A DNA stretch of 5,290 bases from Deltaproteobacteria bacterium (GTDB lineage Bacteria > Desulfobacterota_C > Deferrisomatia > Deferrisomatales > JACRMM01). Positions within the stretch are counted from its first letter, which is position 1; each line of letters opens with the position of its first letter. Location of the stretch: NCBI GenBank assembly GCA_016218905.1, contig JACRCS010000893.1:1-5290 (forward strand), written 5' to 3'. This document shows, in pieces, positions 5,035-5,290 of this stretch. The notes beneath the pieces were generated by a model. The model did no database searches. It had not been told where the DNA came from and worked only from the letters and a program-made list of their open reading frames with translations. The position numbers and the translations under genes are program-made.

Positions 5035-5290
5035 GGGATCACGATACCGCGCGCGACGGCGTTCTCAACGCGCTGCTCGGCCGAGTGCTTCCGGAAGCGT
5101 CCTTGTACGGCTGGGGCAGGATTCTTGTGTCCATAAATGGCAAAGTTTTTCACTTTTTCTGCGTGGGCTCGAAGCGGGACTTCATACCCAGTCGTCAAAA
5201 TTGCTTGTGAATCACGTTCATTACAGCTGACTTCCACCTTCTAAGAAGACTTGGAGACTGAGTGCGGGCCGGCGCGGTTTGACTATTGCA
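5035..5290. other. non-coding region upstream of the repair operon
   Basis: The DNA from about 5100 to 5245 is clearly richer in A+T than the rest of the window, as expected for a promoter region. On the minus strand, TTCACA (5211-5206) and TATGAA (5186-5181) could be a weak promoter, but the 19-base spacer is long and I would not rely on it. Open frames that cross this stretch resemble no family and lack ribosome binding sites. Three adjacent inverted repeats at 5059-5098 are listed separately. Confidence 0.4.
5059..5098. promoter_or_regulatory. three consecutive inverted repeats in the operon leader
   Basis: GCGTT-CTC-AACGC (5059-5071), the perfect 10-base palindrome CTCGGCCGAG (5076-5085) and the perfect 12-base palindrome GCTTCCGGAAGC (5087-5098) lie almost end to end. 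The cluster ends 25 bases upstream of the polymerase ATG. Such palindromes fit operator half-sites for a dimeric repressor or small RNA hairpins in the leader. No known regulator box (for example LexA) is recognisable, so the role is inferred from position and symmetry. Confidence 0.35.

Noticed and set aside
5181..5211. Minus-strand TTCACA and TATGAA as the operon promoter
   Set aside because: The -35 match is good but the spacer is 19 bases and the -10 matches only 4 of 6, so it was mentioned as a possibility and not annotated as a promoter.
4881..5237. Minus-strand open frame from a GTG at 5237, possibly a small gene or a frameshifted N terminus of the polymerase
   Set aside because: It has no ribosome binding site, overlaps the polymerase gene for half its length and resembles no N terminus known for the family. 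The opposite strand is equally open here.
5279..5290. TTGACT near the right edge as a plus-strand -35 element
   Set aside because: No -10 element can be seen because the window ends, so there is nothing to support it.
1..5290. CRISPR array, insertion sequence or attachment site
   Set aside because: I saw no regularly spaced direct repeats, no transposase or integrase gene, and no repeated copy of the tRNA end within the window.

Overview
The window is about two-thirds G+C throughout its genes. The strong Shine-Dalgarno sites, tightly packed operon and CCA-encoding tRNA gene are bacterial. The protein families (DJ-1/PfpI, PRC-barrel, Tag, VOC, and a LigC-type DNA ligase with a LigD-type polymerase) fit a free-living, high-GC soil or sediment bacterium. 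They do not fix the phylum. A REP-like hairpin near the left end resembles those of gammaproteobacteria, but this is weak evidence for taxonomy.

Layout. Positions 1-350 hold no convincing gene but several inverted repeats, including the REP-like element. A tRNA-Arg(CCG) gene lies on the minus strand (419-495) with a plausible promoter and a good Rho-independent terminator. Divergent from it on the plus strand is a DJ-1/PfpI family gene (718-1257). It converges on a minus-strand gene for an exported PRC-barrel protein (1333-1827), and two hairpins separate the two stop codons. The rest is one minus-strand operon read from right to left: LigD-type polymerase/primase domain (5034-4015), LigC-type ATP-dependent DNA ligase (4018-2984), 3-methyladenine DNA glycosylase I, tag (2979-2392), and a small VOC/glyoxalase-fold protein (2379-1996). 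Its junctions are a 4-base stop/start overlap, a 4-base gap and a 12-base gap. About 250 bases of non-coding sequence with three consecutive inverted repeats lie upstream of the operon.

How the genes fit together. Tag removes alkylated adenine and leaves an abasic site. After strand incision, a LigD-type polymerase could fill the short gap and LigC could seal the nick. The operon therefore encodes the first and last steps of alkylation base-excision repair. This matches the mycobacterial finding that Prim-PolC and LigC act in excision repair rather than mainly in Ku-dependent end joining. No Ku, LigD nuclease domain or AP endonuclease is in the window. The VOC protein and the DJ-1 protein could deal with reactive small molecules, but that is inference. 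Two residue-level oddities stand out: the DJ-1 protein keeps Cys100/His101 but has Ala where the archaeal PfpI protease has catalytic Glu74, and the VOC protein has Gly at the usual third metal-ligand position.
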